From assembly GCA_009760855.2 (NCBI GenBank), contig WPIO01000135.1, positions 124,001 to 188,000 on the forward strand: a stretch of 64,000 nucleotides of DNA. Reading direction: 5' to 3'. Every line of letters starts with the position of its first letter. Position 1 is the stretch's first letter. Position numbers and translations under genes: made by a program. Shown piece after piece: positions 37,101 through 50,700 of this stretch. The notes below the pieces were generated by a model. The model was not told where the DNA came from and ran no database searches. It saw only the letters and a list, made by a program, of their open reading frames with translations. This DNA is from Cristatella mucedo (lineage: Eukaryota > Bryozoa > Phylactolaemata > Cristatellidae).

Positions 37101-38937
37101 AATATACAAGTCGCAACAACGAGCGTGCTATCCAGCTCCGCTTGGGCCTTAATAAAGATAATAATAATAATGCACTTGATAAAGCGTTCTCAGAGAACTC
37201 AATCTCTTTCTATGCGCTTTCAATTTGCGGCAAAGGGAAGCACAATTGAATGGTGAGCGATATAATGCTTGATAAACAACATGGTGAGTGGTACATACAT
37301 GCAGAGGGTCAGCAAGAAAATGTGGTTAGTGGCAGCATGCACAGTGTCACCACACATAAGCACATGAAGGACGAATCACAGGGACCCACTAAATTCTGTC
37401 CTAAATAGGGGTGTAGTCAAGTTTTTTTAATGCGGTCAAGTCAGGGGATGTTGTGACGTAAGTCGGGAGTGAATTCCAGGCTTTGGGAGCATGCGAACTA
37501 AATGCACGGTCTTCAAAGGGTTTGAGGTTTGTATAAGGTATTGGTAAAATGTTGGATTCCGAAAAGCGGGTGGTACGATGCTTAGCCTGGTGGGGGAGTA
37601 GTTCTTAGAGATAGGCTAGAGCCAAAGAATGAAGTGACCTACAAATAAGCGACAAAAACATTGAAGTCCCCCGCTGCTTGACTGGTAGCCAGTGCAGGTC
37701 GGCGTGAAGTGGTATGATGTGGCAACTGCAACGCTCACGACAGACAAGCCCAGCTGCAGAGTTTTGCACAAGCTGTAATTGCCTTATTGCACATGCCGTT
37801 CTGCCAGCAAACAGTGAGTTACAGACGTCAAGCCAGGATGTCACGAATGCATGGACCAACTTAGACGTGGTATCCTTATCTAAACAAGCCCGATTTTTAG
37901 CAATGTTATTTAACTGAAAGTAGGCAGATTTGACTATGGAGCCGATGTGGTGGTCTAACGAGACGTCCCTTCGGAACATGACACCCAGATTTCGAGCTGA
38001 TTCAACAGAAGATATACTGGCAGAGCCAAGTTTGAGCGTCAGCCTTTCTAATTTCCGAATCACATCGGTTTTTCCATAACTAGTAAGTTAGTTGTATCAT
38101 CGTTTATTTTTTAGAAACTTTGCTGTCATCCATGTGCGGATGTCATTAATACATGCAGCAAGTGATTTGAGAGAATTCGAGGTGCTCGAAGGCTGGGAGG
38201 GATCAAAGCAAAGGTACAACTGAGTGTCATCCTTGGGTACTCGTCGCCTTGTGTGCGTGGCCGCATCGCCGGAGCACGCCCGCAACCATCCAGGTGCATA
38301 ACTCGGCTAGACCAGGAACATCCAACACCACGAAATACTCGGCCAACTTCTCCTACCCAAGAGCCCCGGTGACCTCACGTCACCACACATCCGGCCATTT
38401 CGTCGGTCCGACCCCGGCCTAGCCGGTGACCCTTACCACATTACAGCCGTCCGGTCCCAGCCAAGCGAACCTATCCTGGGTACAAAAGCACCTACCCAGC
38501 GGCATGCGCAGCCATTCTCTCAGAGAGAGCTACGATCGACCGATGACTGAATCGTTACCACTTCTTCGGCGGCGAGAGACGCAGCACGCAGGCAGCGGTG
38601 CAGCTTTGCTGCGGCAGGTCCGGGCCCGTCGAAACGAGCTGCCGTTAGCTGAAAGGAACGAAGGCAAAATTGATAGCGCCTCAGGGTTAACTCAAGCTGT
38701 GACTCGGGAAGGAGAGCAACGGACATCGGATCCGGAGAATGAAGGGGGATTTGTATGCATTCAGGCATCCTTAGGCCATCGGTTTGCGCACAAGGAAATG
38801 TCTCGTAGATATTCGTACCTGATTAAGTAGAAACTCTTCACGCTAGAGTACTGCTTTCCATATTTTCATAGTTGATGCAAACATATCTGCTTTGGCTATA
38901 TACTTACAGGTAGCTGAACTATCCAATAATGGGCCGT

Positions 38938-39007
<70 letters not shown>

Positions 39008-41077
39008 GAGAGCAAAACACGGATCTTTATATAAGCTTGCTGAACAACCTGTGTTTGCTACAGTAAGTTTGACGGCTCAATATTAATGTAATTCATGTGT
39101 CTTGCACCTTATGAGAACTTAATCTCTATTGAGGTGCCTGAAGTAAGCAACGGGGCACTAGCCCACGACTGTCATCGCTTAAGGCCAGCACCTTACACTG
39201 AGAAAAATCAGGGAAGAATGGCTAAAGAGGTTACGACTTTATCGGCGATCAGTTAAGAGAAATTGGGTATATACTCCTTTTGAGCCAATCACCCCGCTGG
39301 GCAATGCTATATCTTCACGGAACACGAGGACCTGGGTAAAATAACTTTCTTCTACACGAAAGTAATATACGTGTTCTAAATCCATATATTCACGCGATGC
39401 AAATAATAACATGAGCTTAAAACTATTTCAACTCAAATTTCTCTTGTTAGCCGATCTTAGCTTTCTTAAAACAGCCTAATTTTCAGCCTACTGCTTGACT
39501 CTAGAGTTGTAGAGTGATTTAAACTTGACTAGATTCCATTCGGTGCCCGTCTTACCTGTCGTGCATTTGTCTATGTACATTTTTGCATCAAACGGTAGTC
39601 AAATGTACTGCAGACTACTCTGGTCGATTTAATTTGCACATCAAATGGTAGATACATTTATTTCAGACTACTCCAGTCGATTCAATTGTATTTGAGTTCG
39701 ATGGTGATATTGCAAGAATCGGCTATCCTGACCCTGCAGAGCCATTACAAGTTGAACTGGTTCCCATGGTAAGAGAACGAGTTTTTTTATGCAATGCAAA
39801 GAGCGAATGTGTGTAATTTTTCTATTGCCAACCGAATAGAAAAACATGTTCTGCTGATTTTCTGGTCGTATTTGCAACCGCGAATGTCTCGCTTAGAGCC
39901 AGAGATCAGTAACTTTTATCTAAATCTCTTTCCACTTCATTGCGGAGTTGTGGGTGTGAGACTATCGGCTGGCAATCCTAAGCTTCAAACTGCAACCTAG
40001 CGGGTAAAACAGCCGCTGTGGCTATTATATCACAGTATTACCGAGGTGACTGAATCTGCAGACCTCTATTTTTCACTTTTATTTGTCGTAGCTTGAAATT
40101 TTCCAGACCATTGGCTTCAATGGAAAAACCAACGATACTGTAAGTTCACTTCCGATCTTCGCCAACAAAACAAGTTATCAATAAAGCATCTGAACTAGTT
40201 CGTTTGACACAGCTCACTGCTAGTGACCTTCCGACTATTTTAAAATTAATAATAATACTAACTGGCCTATTATACTAGCCCCGTATGAGAACCAAACTGC
40301 TATCCACACGCTGAACAACTCGTTATGCGAAATGATAAAAGGGGGCACTCGTTGCAAGTGGTTATTAGGACCACTGATTAGTGACGTATACTTAATCATT
40401 TCGATCTGGCCAAGCTCACACAGATTCTGTCGCCGTGTTTTTCTGAAGAACTCTCTACATTAACTGTCAATTCTTTTCAGATGTGTTATACGCGGTTATT
40501 TATTTGTTTTAATATTTTCTTGAATCGTTTCCATCTTGGACATATTTATAGGTTTAGCGCGTTTTTTATATCACTCCGTAGAGCTGTAACAACAAATTAG
40601 GTGTTACACCAATATTTCTCGATGGCCCACATAAAACCCGGAAGAGGCCAGCATGGGAACAAAGGTGAAAAGCCTTAATCTCACACTGCAAGCAGTAAAC
40701 TAAGAATAAACTTTAAGCCCGGTGGACGTGAAGATGCAAGTCTGGCGAGATTCGCAACACAGTACGGCTGCAAAGGAAGTTAAGGAGTAAGGTGAATGTA
40801 GAAAATGTCATCAATGCACTGGTAGTGTGCAATATCCCCTGCCAAAGATGTGCACAGAAAAAGCTCCTGTTTCCCACAGTCTTGCATTGAAGCAGAGTGA
40901 TGCTTAATTCTAATGTCTTGATAGGACCTTGAAGCAAGGACGGAAAAGCTGAAACTGGCGCTGCACTCTTAAACTTGCGGTGCGGTGTCCTAGACAGTGC
41001 AGAGCCGCATAGCTAACAATACAAAATGTGTTCGAAGGATCTATCAGCAGAGACACGTCGGAGCATCTAGCTAAGGG

Positions 41078-41130
<53 letters not shown>

Positions 41131-44100
41131 TTCAATGTTTAAATTGAGGCACTCTACTCATTTTCTTACTGGAGAGTGATCACCTTGTCTAAGAGTCGGT
41201 TGTCACTAGTGACTAACCAAAGTGAGCAAGTGGGAAGTGCTTTTCTTATTCAACAGACATATTTTGGTGGGTATGAGAATTTCAAGTATTATGATTAACC
41301 ATTCACTCTTCACCCATTTATGTTTTATTACCTTTTAGATTTCATATTGAATTTATTATCCTATGGCTTTGGATAGGCACTTTATTGAAGATTAATGCCT
41401 CATGATAACGCAACTGTACAAGATTTTCTTGAGGATTAGAGTTCAATTTCTAATTGCTTGTAGGACTATAACTTGCCCAAGTTTCTTCTAATTGACTCGC
41501 CTGGACCATCGAGGGTGCAGCTAAAAATACCTCTGAAATATGAAGAAGCAGAAACGTACAGATTTCAAATTCGGCTGTTGGTAAGCTAAATCTTGCAGTC
41601 TAATAAATATAGGCTTTTAATAGCGACATCAGATAATGCCATTGCATTATTAGCTTGGCTTTCTGAAATTGTTCATAGTATCTAGTTAATGGTTTGCAAA
41701 GAGTCAGATAATGCCATTAGACTGGCCTGCTTCGTCAACACGACTTTCGCTGCGTCCGACGCTTTATTATCGCTGTCAGCTATTTACATTGTCGTCTTCT
41801 TAGCCACGGCTCTCGAGATTTGACTGACTAATATCAACGCCGTGTACCTGGTCAAAATGCTTACTGTGCAGCCAGGCAACGGCTGCCGGTTTATAGGAGA
41901 GCGAACACACGTTGTTTCCGGACGCTTAAATCCTATACATCAATTCGTAGTGTCTGTGCTATAATAAATGCGCTTCTTAAAAACCCGTCAGCTTGAAATC
42001 GCTTCGGCCTGCAGCTAGGACGTCGGCCAAATATCTAAAACTTTAACTAGTCCAGACGAAACCGAAATTGGCAATGCAATTGCATATGAAAATGGAGCTA
42101 TAAATTTTTAAAAATACATGGAATTTTCAAAGACTCTATCTAACTTAAACCCAAGAGAGCCTAGTCACACGCTGTTGCTCTGTGGAGATACGTGGATTGA
42201 AAGGTAAGTTTCTGAAGTTATTGACGCCCTGGTGTGGAGAGGGCTTAAGGAAATAATCATTGCCGACAGAGGTCAATGTGCTCGCCTTTGGCGGACGAGG
42301 TCGTCGGCTGCCCTGTGGCACATTTAAAGTGCATGAATATTTTTGCAAACATTTGGTCACTGAGGGTGTTATAAAATGAATTATTCAAATTGAATTGAAT
42401 TTAATTAGTAAATTGACCAAAGTCAGACATCGAGGCAAACCCCAAATACTTCTCAATTTAGTAGAAATATTTCTTGAGAAAGAAACATAAAGATTCATCT
42501 AAGTGCCTCTAAAAGCCTTTCCGAAGATATTTGACTAGCCGAAGTTGCCATGGCTAGCCATACCTCCACGTCGGCGCCACAGCATATGGTCAGCGAAGAG
42601 CGGGTTCCTACCTTGGCTAAGCAATTGGCAACTGCTCAGAATTGGTTGATGTTACTTCAAGCTAGGCTCTATATGCTACGTGCAACGAAAAGCACCTCCT
42701 GACGTCAGCTGATTTGGATACTTCCTAGAGAGAGTCAATACAGCACCTCACCAATTCTCGAGGAGTCTCGATAAGCGGTAGCTGCAAGGGTCAAAGCGGA
42801 CGGATCACTGCAGCAAGAAGAGCTTACAATGAAAAAGGTCATCGCAAAGAAGCTTTCAGGTTGAAGTACTTCACCTGAAAATGATAAGGCAAACAAGGGG
42901 TACTTGACTTTAAGCAGTGCATTGTTTTAATACGTGTGCCACTTCGCAGGAAGGGCTGACAGAAAATCCAGAATTAATGGGTCTAGAATGTAAATAAGAT
43001 TAGAAGACCTCGCAGCAGTCTTTGAATAAAAATTACTCTACCCAGGATTGTCTCGCACACGTATCTGATCGTATTGAATTGCACTACTCCATCCTCAAAG
43101 ACTTGTTTGACTAATTGTGTCTATGCCACGGGCTAGGCTGTGCAATCAATTCACCGACATGCACTGGCTCCCAGTCAAGCAACGCATCAACGTCAAGGTT
43201 CTGTCGCTCACTTTCAGGCCCCCTTCATTCTGTGGCTCCAGCCTACCTGTCAGATCTATTCCGCCACACGGTAAGCATCGTACCACCAGCTTGTCTTAAT
43301 CTGATCGCTTAGCTCCACCTCTTATGTACCTCAAATCCTTTAATAATAAGGATAATAATAATACATTTGATATAGCGCCTACAGAGAGCTCAATCTCTTT
43401 CTAGATACTTTACATCTGCTGCAAAGGAAGAACGATCGAATAGATAGTGGTAGCACGCTCAATAAACAACAAGAAAAAATTGGTTAGGGGTGATATCCAC
43501 AGAGACAGCATGCAAGCATAATTAGTGGTTGCATACACAGTGTCAGCATGCATAAGCACATAAAGACATAATAGACATAATCACAAGGAAACACTAAATG
43601 CTGGCATAAATAGATGGGTTTTCCGTTTCTTTTTAAAAGTGGACAAGTCAGGGAATGGATGGTATGATGCAATTCCGAAGTGAGTTCCAGGCTTTGAGAG
43701 CATATGAACTAAATGTACAGTCTCCAAAAGTTCTGAAATTTATATGAGGTATTAGTAAACAATTGGATATCGAAAAGCGGGTAGTACGATGCTCACCCCG
43801 GTGGGAGATCAGATCGGACAAATAGGCTGTAGCCAAAGATAAAAACGACCTAAAAGTGAGAGGCCAAACCTTGAAGACGATGCGTTGCTTGACTGGAAGC
43901 CAGTGCAGGTCGACAAAAAAAGGTGAGGTGGGGCAACTGCGATGCTCACGACAGACCAGCCTAGCTGCAGAGTCTAACACAAGCTGCAAGCGCCTGATTG
44001 CACAAACCGTTAGAGCAGCAAGCAATGAGTTACGAAGTCAACACGGGATGTCAGAAAAACATGGATGAATTTAGATCTGGTATCTCTGTCTTAACAAGCC

Positions 44101-46183
44101 CGAATTTTAGGTTGCTGAAAGTAGGCAGACTTGACTGTTGTGGTCGTCTAACGAAAGGTTGACTTCGGAGACCGTGCCTTTATTTATTGTGCTCCTTAAG
44201 CGAGGAACTCGCTTCTGACAGATGTTACGATATCCTCTGACTAGACATTTTCAAAGACGCTAAAATGCACCTATTTATCACAGCCTTTAGTGGGTAAATG
44301 TGAGACGTGCTTTATGTGGTAATGTGTCCTGACACTGTGAATGCTGCTACTAACCATATGTGCATGCTGACCCGGTACAAGTCATCTCTAACCAAGTTAT
44401 TCTTGTTGTTTTTGAGCATGCTGCCACCAACCATTTGATCATGCCTTATTTACTTAATTTCCTAGAAAGAGATACAGTTCTCTGAGAGTGTAATACAAAT
44501 TTATTGGTAATAATAATAGATAATAGTATTCCTGTAAATAGAATTAAGAGGAAATTGAGACGGGCGATCGTCCGAGGGAGCACTGAATGAATGGCAAATC
44601 ATTTCAATCGTTCAATCGCCAGGCACAGGCGATTGCATCCATCGGTTAAGATAAGCAAAGTACTAAGCAATTCCTTGAATTAAGATATTCGGTGAATGCT
44701 TTAGCCATGTGTTTGGGTATTATTTCTGCAGGTCCATTGACATATCAACCCTCTCCAACCTTTGTCCGCTCAATGCTATTAACATCCGGTCACCTCTTGT
44801 ACAGCCACTTTTATCTGGACATTTCTCCCGATTACTTTCCATGCGGGGTGGAGTAGTAGTGTTTTTTCGAGACACAGAAATTGTTTGAGTCTGTGGGGGC
44901 TCGTGGACACGCGATGGCGGTGCGATAAAGAGTGAAGCCCCACAAGCTAGTTGCGTTGTCGATGACGGCTGCACTGTATCTCACAAAGGCCACACAAGCT
45001 AGCGAGCGTAAATACTGATGTAGTAGCCGTCGAACGTGCTGCTCCGGAGCACATGGTGATAAGAGAGAACAGATTGAATAGCGTGCGTTCAGGCCGACGC
45101 ACTGGCAGAAAGGGAATTTCGCGGCAAGGAACACGCCACGTGCCGGCAAAAAGCGTGCCCGGAGGGCGGACGGAACCTTGGCTAGGGGAGGGGGGAATCA
45201 CGTGATGGCGATGACACGCCCGAAAGCCGTCGTTGAGCGGTCGTAGCTAGCGTCATTCGTGGTTCCTGCATCCTAAGCTCGGTGGCTATTGCATTTTAGT
45301 CACGACGAGCCTGTCCAGTTTACCGCTTGACCAGTTTATGAGCCAAGGGTCGCCCATCTACGCAGTCTGTGGTTGATTCGTGGTTGCTGCCATCGACACT
45401 CGTGCAACATCAAAGAGGTTGTATGTTCACGTTCCGGTGTCCTTGGAGGCGAAAACCTCTGCAGTCATTTATATATACCGCGGGTTTCTTTATTTCGGCC
45501 TAGTTGTAAGTTGCATAGTTGTAATAAGGTGGACACTCTTCGTTGCTGGCTCGTTCCGCCCTTGTATTTACACCTGAGTGTATCGGTGATGCATCTACAA
45601 GTTTTCTTCGCGCATTGGCAAGGAAAAAATCTCAAATACGGCTGCATTTAACGCTACGGAAGTTGGTTTAGAAACAAATGCACAACTGGGTTTGCACACC
45701 ATAGATCGTATAGATCTTACAGGAGGGGCATTCTAAAGCTCTAGCGAGAGTTTTTAAGTCAAGACCAGCAATGTATCTCCGTCTGCAACTCCACACAAAG
45801 TCATAAAGACCACGTGGGTGTTACGCAGGAGAGTTTTCTATAGCGCACTCACAGCCTAAGCGGCTTTTGGTACGCATTCGGTAGCCAACAGACTTCGTCT
45901 CACGCAACAAAGAGAAAGTGGGAAGCATAGCAGAGTCAGTAGAGCAGTTGAGGTAGAGCGTAGAATAGAAGTAGCAGCTCAGGACCGCTGAAAAGGATGA
46001 GCCATAGTCGGCAGTAATAGATTAGTTGTCGTTGCGTAAGAATTGTGGAAGCAAGTTCCACAGTCTAGGACCTGCAGAGCTAAAGCTTCTGTCGCCCACT
46101 GACTTTAAGCAATCAAATAAGCAACCCCACAGTTATCTGCAAGCGATCTCTGTGCCTGTCTGCATATTCTGTTACGTCATACA

Positions 46184-46251
<68 letters not shown>

Positions 46252-46277
46252 CATATATTAACATAACTATATATATA

Positions 46278-46310
<33 letters not shown>

Positions 46311-46313
46311 ACG

Positions 46314-46388
<75 letters not shown>

Positions 46389-47735
46389 GCAACTAACTCA
46401 GATGACTAGACCTTGTCTGGTTGGAAAACATATGCAGGTTTATCCTTCACTGCCAATTCTGCTCACGATCAACGCCTCTTTTGACAGGACACACTACAGC
46501 ATATTGCCACAACGGACTTCATCATTAATGTAGTTGATAATGACCGAGAACCACCAGTCTTCTCAAGAGAGTTTTACTTCCTGCGCTTTTACGAGCAGGT
46601 AATTGGAGCGATACGATCTATGCTAATTATTAATTTTGACTGTGAGATCATCCTTAAGCTACCCAATTAAGCATATGAATTGTTAATTCTTTTTGGCCAA
46701 TTCTTTCGCTGTGTTTTAGTGTCTGATATTTGCATTTTTAGTACTGTTATCTTGATGTTCCAAAGATTTGAAAATAATAAATAATAAAAAGGATCCATAA
46801 AAAGGGCTGGTACTTAATGACCCAGATCATGGGTTGACCATTGTTGAAGGCCTCTTTTAGTGCCCTTGCATGGATTTTAAAATCACTAAGACTTACTTTT
46901 CTTTTCACAAAGAGCTTGACATAATTCTTTAAAATGATGAAATACTTTGTGCTTAGCTAACCATGCAGATTAAAATAGTTAATTTGAAAATAAATCTTTA
47001 CCTTTATCTCTGCTTATCGGAATTTAATGCCAACCTTTCATTGCTATTTCTTTAAAAACGTGGCATTACTACTTGTTCTGGGAAATGGATGCTATAAGTA
47101 ATCACATAACAATTTAACTTGCTGTCTTTATTTAATGATCATGTGAAATTATTTTTTTCGAATAGCTATTATTTGCCGCGACCAGCAATCTGTCAGTGAG
47201 TATAATAATTAATAATAATAATTCACTTGATAAAGCGCCCTCGGAGAACTTAATCTCTCTCTGGGCGCTTTACATTTGCTGTAAAGTGAAATGCAATTGA
47301 AAGGATCGGTTTTCGTGAGTATCGGTTTTCGTGGTTTACCTTAGCTGTAGTCTCGATTCAATGCCTCTTACAGTTCGATCTGCTCGTAGAAACACAAGTA
47401 AAATCTGACTAAAAATTAAAAGCGGAGCCATGTACCTATTTACTATTAGCTAAAAACGTATCCTCTAAATTTAAAGATTAAGGAGCACGTACGTCACTGC
47501 GCATCTGCTCGTTTTAACGAATAATTTTTTGCATTAGCCACCGGTTTTACTGATCGCGGAACTCATCACCGAGGCCAACATACACGTTATTGCATTCCTT
47601 TTCATCGCTACTACCGATTGTCTTTATTAGGCAATAGAATATCCGTAGGCGACACGACGGTACAAGCAATTTCATCTCTATAACGTGCTTATGTGCATCT
47701 ACGTAGAGGATCTTGCTCGCTTACCAGAGTTGAGA

Positions 47736-47768
<33 letters not shown>

Positions 47769-50700
47769 TCACTTGATAAAGCGCCCTCAGAGAACTTAAT
47801 CTATCTCTAGGCGCTTTCCATTTGCTGTAAAGTGAAATGCAATTGAATGGTAAGTAAATCATGCTTGAAAAACAGACGAAATGAATAATTTGGTTAGGGG
47901 TGACATGCACAGGGTCAGCATGCAAATGTGGTTAGTGGCAGCATGCACAGTGTCAGCACGCATAAGCACATGAAGGACGAATCACAGGGACCCACTAAAT
48001 GCTGTCCTAAATAGGTGTGTTTTTAGGTTCCTTTTAAATGTGGTCAGGTCAGGGGATGTTCTGACGCAGGTCGGGAGGGAGTTCCAGGCTTTGAGAGCAT
48101 ATGAAGTAAATGCACGGTCTCCAAAGGATTTAAGGTTTGTATGAGGTATTTCTAGACAGTTGGATTCCGAAAAGCGGGTGGTACGATGCTTGGCCTGATG
48201 GGGTAGTATATCTGACAGATAGGCTGGAGCCATAGAATGAAGGGACCTAAAAGTGAGCGACAAAACCTTGAAGTCAATCCGTTGCTTGACTGGTAGAGAG
48301 TGCAAGTCGGCGAGAAGTGGAGTGAGGTGAGCATGTGTTCTCTATTACTCGATTTACCAGGACGCCGGAAAGCGGCAGTGCATTGCTTCCCTAGCTATTT
48401 TGCCGATGCCAACTACGCCACAGGAAGTACGGAGAGCGTGTGGTTTCTTAAGCTTGTTTTACTTTTGTAAAGCTTAGCCCACAATAGCTTGTCATCTTCG
48501 TTCATGCGTGCGTCCATAAAGTTTGGCTCTTCTAATTCCTATGCACTACCTAGAATGAATTAAGACATTTTTGACCTGTCCCTTGCGGAAAGCTTCACAA
48601 GCTACTGGAGTCGATTTCTTCCAAATTCACGTGCTCAGCTCTTTGGTTACCCCTTTAAAATGGCTTTGGCTATTGTTCTCGCTTGAGTGATTTTAATTCA
48701 CAATAGAGCTCCTTAAATACGGTCTGCTAGTAGTAATACCCGGCACTAAACTACTGTGGCATTACTCGTGAGTGCAGTGCCAAATTTTAGTCTTATATAG
48801 TAGTCTGAGAGATTCGATGGAATTGAATCCAATGCATCCAATCTCTAAGGTCTCGTGCAGCTGCTATCCACTTTTTGCTTGCAGCATAAATTAGTTTTTA
48901 AAAGGTTTTTAGGCTAATCGCTTCGGCACTCGGTGTCGAACCTCTACATGCCACATCAATGGAAGCGGCATTTTCCGGAGGTTAGCCTTATACTGCACTA
49001 CTTTTTGTCTTCATATCAAACCGAGCAAGGAGCCTTAACAATTAGGCAGGTGCCATGCAAAGAAGATCCCAAACCAGTCCTTAAGAATTATGAAAACAGT
49101 ATATTTTGAATCAAGAATCAGGAAAAATTGCTTTCCCCTTGCCTGTAAGTAATTTATGGCAATTAGGCATTGTAGAATTATTAGCATGCTTGCTTTAGAT
49201 AGGGTTCAAATTTCAGCTCAAAACAAAACCCCTGTAGTAATTTCCGTATAGATAGAAGTAAGCAGCGAGTGCACAATCAGTTTTCTTGGAACCAGGGAGT
49301 ATGACTTTTTCGTTTCAGTCTTCTATGACAATTGCTAGAGATAAATAGTTACAATGTAATTATCGCTTCATTATGTGATGTGCGAAAGTATTACATGGCG
49401 TAACTTTCAGTTTTGCAGCACGAAGACATTAAATTACATACACTGTTTTCATACACTTCATATTTTAGCATTTAAATTAATTTATATTTTCGATTTTTTT
49501 TTATGGGCAGGAGTAAATTACAGATGTATCATTTAATTGATCGTATTAAGAAACTTCTTTGCTCAGCCCACTTAGCTGTCACGTGAGCCATGATGGCACA
49601 CTAGGTGAGGCGGTTGCTTTTCACGACCTCGGTCCCGAAGTTGCGGGTTCGAATCCTGCCGTGGGCGATCCTGTATTACCGCTGCAAGTGGTGGTGACAG
49701 CCCTAAAAGCTGTTCTATTGCTATACAAAAGAGGCTGTTAAATCAGCTGTAATATAATAAATCAGTACCTTATTATCAAAAGCCAATTTCATAGGTTCAA
49801 TCAGACGTCAACAGCTGTTTCAACACTTCTCCACCAATGACTACTAACAGCGTTGATCCTGAGGAGGATCCTCTGACGTCTTATGAGATCACAAACGGTA
49901 AGCAAACGCTTAAGCTATACCAGGTTAAAGCTGTGATGATCAGGAGATGCTTCCTATACTTCATTCACATTACACGAGTTTTCAGCTTTCAGACGATTAA
50001 AACAGACTATTCACCCTAGCTGATTAAACAGCCTCTTTTTGTATAGCGACAGAAGAGCCTTTACGGCTATCACCACCGCTTGCAGTGGCGATAAAGAATT
50101 GCCCACCGCAGGAATCGAACCCACGACCTCGGGACCGAGGTCGTGAAAGCAACCGCCTTACCTAGTGTGCCATCACAGTTCATGTGCGGTGCATTAATAT
50201 AACCAGATAATCCCAATAGATTATCAAGCCTGCTTTCGATTTTTAAATCGTAGAAGCTCGCCAGCTTCTTATAATCAAAATTGCGTCTATAAAAGCCTCA
50301 GAACTTTAAAAATGCGCTGGGTTTTTAGGTACTAAGTTTGGCACAGGTGATAACAGTTGGTTGTTAAAATATGCCTAACGATAACACGCATACTACCTGG
50401 TCAAGATATTTCTGCTTGGGACTAACGACTAATGACTTTGATCTAGAGGTACGTGGAAACTCAAGGCCAGTCTAGAATTTGTGCTTAAATGTTATAATCG
50501 GCATACGGCAAAGTTCTTCAAAAAAATGAACCCAATTTCATTGCTTTAAGCAGATATTAAATAGCCAATCAGGCTAAAAAAGGAAGAACATAATTCCAGC
50601 AACTATTTGGGCAGATAAAGTCCTTCATTGAAAGACAAGCGGTCAGACTCTCAATTTTGCTGGCAGCCAGAATGTAAAATCTAAGCGTTCGCAGCGGTGT

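Noticed and set aside
46026-46409. 127-codon plus frame
   Set aside because: Most of it is an Ile-Tyr repeat translated from (TA)n; the first part is L-B LINE.
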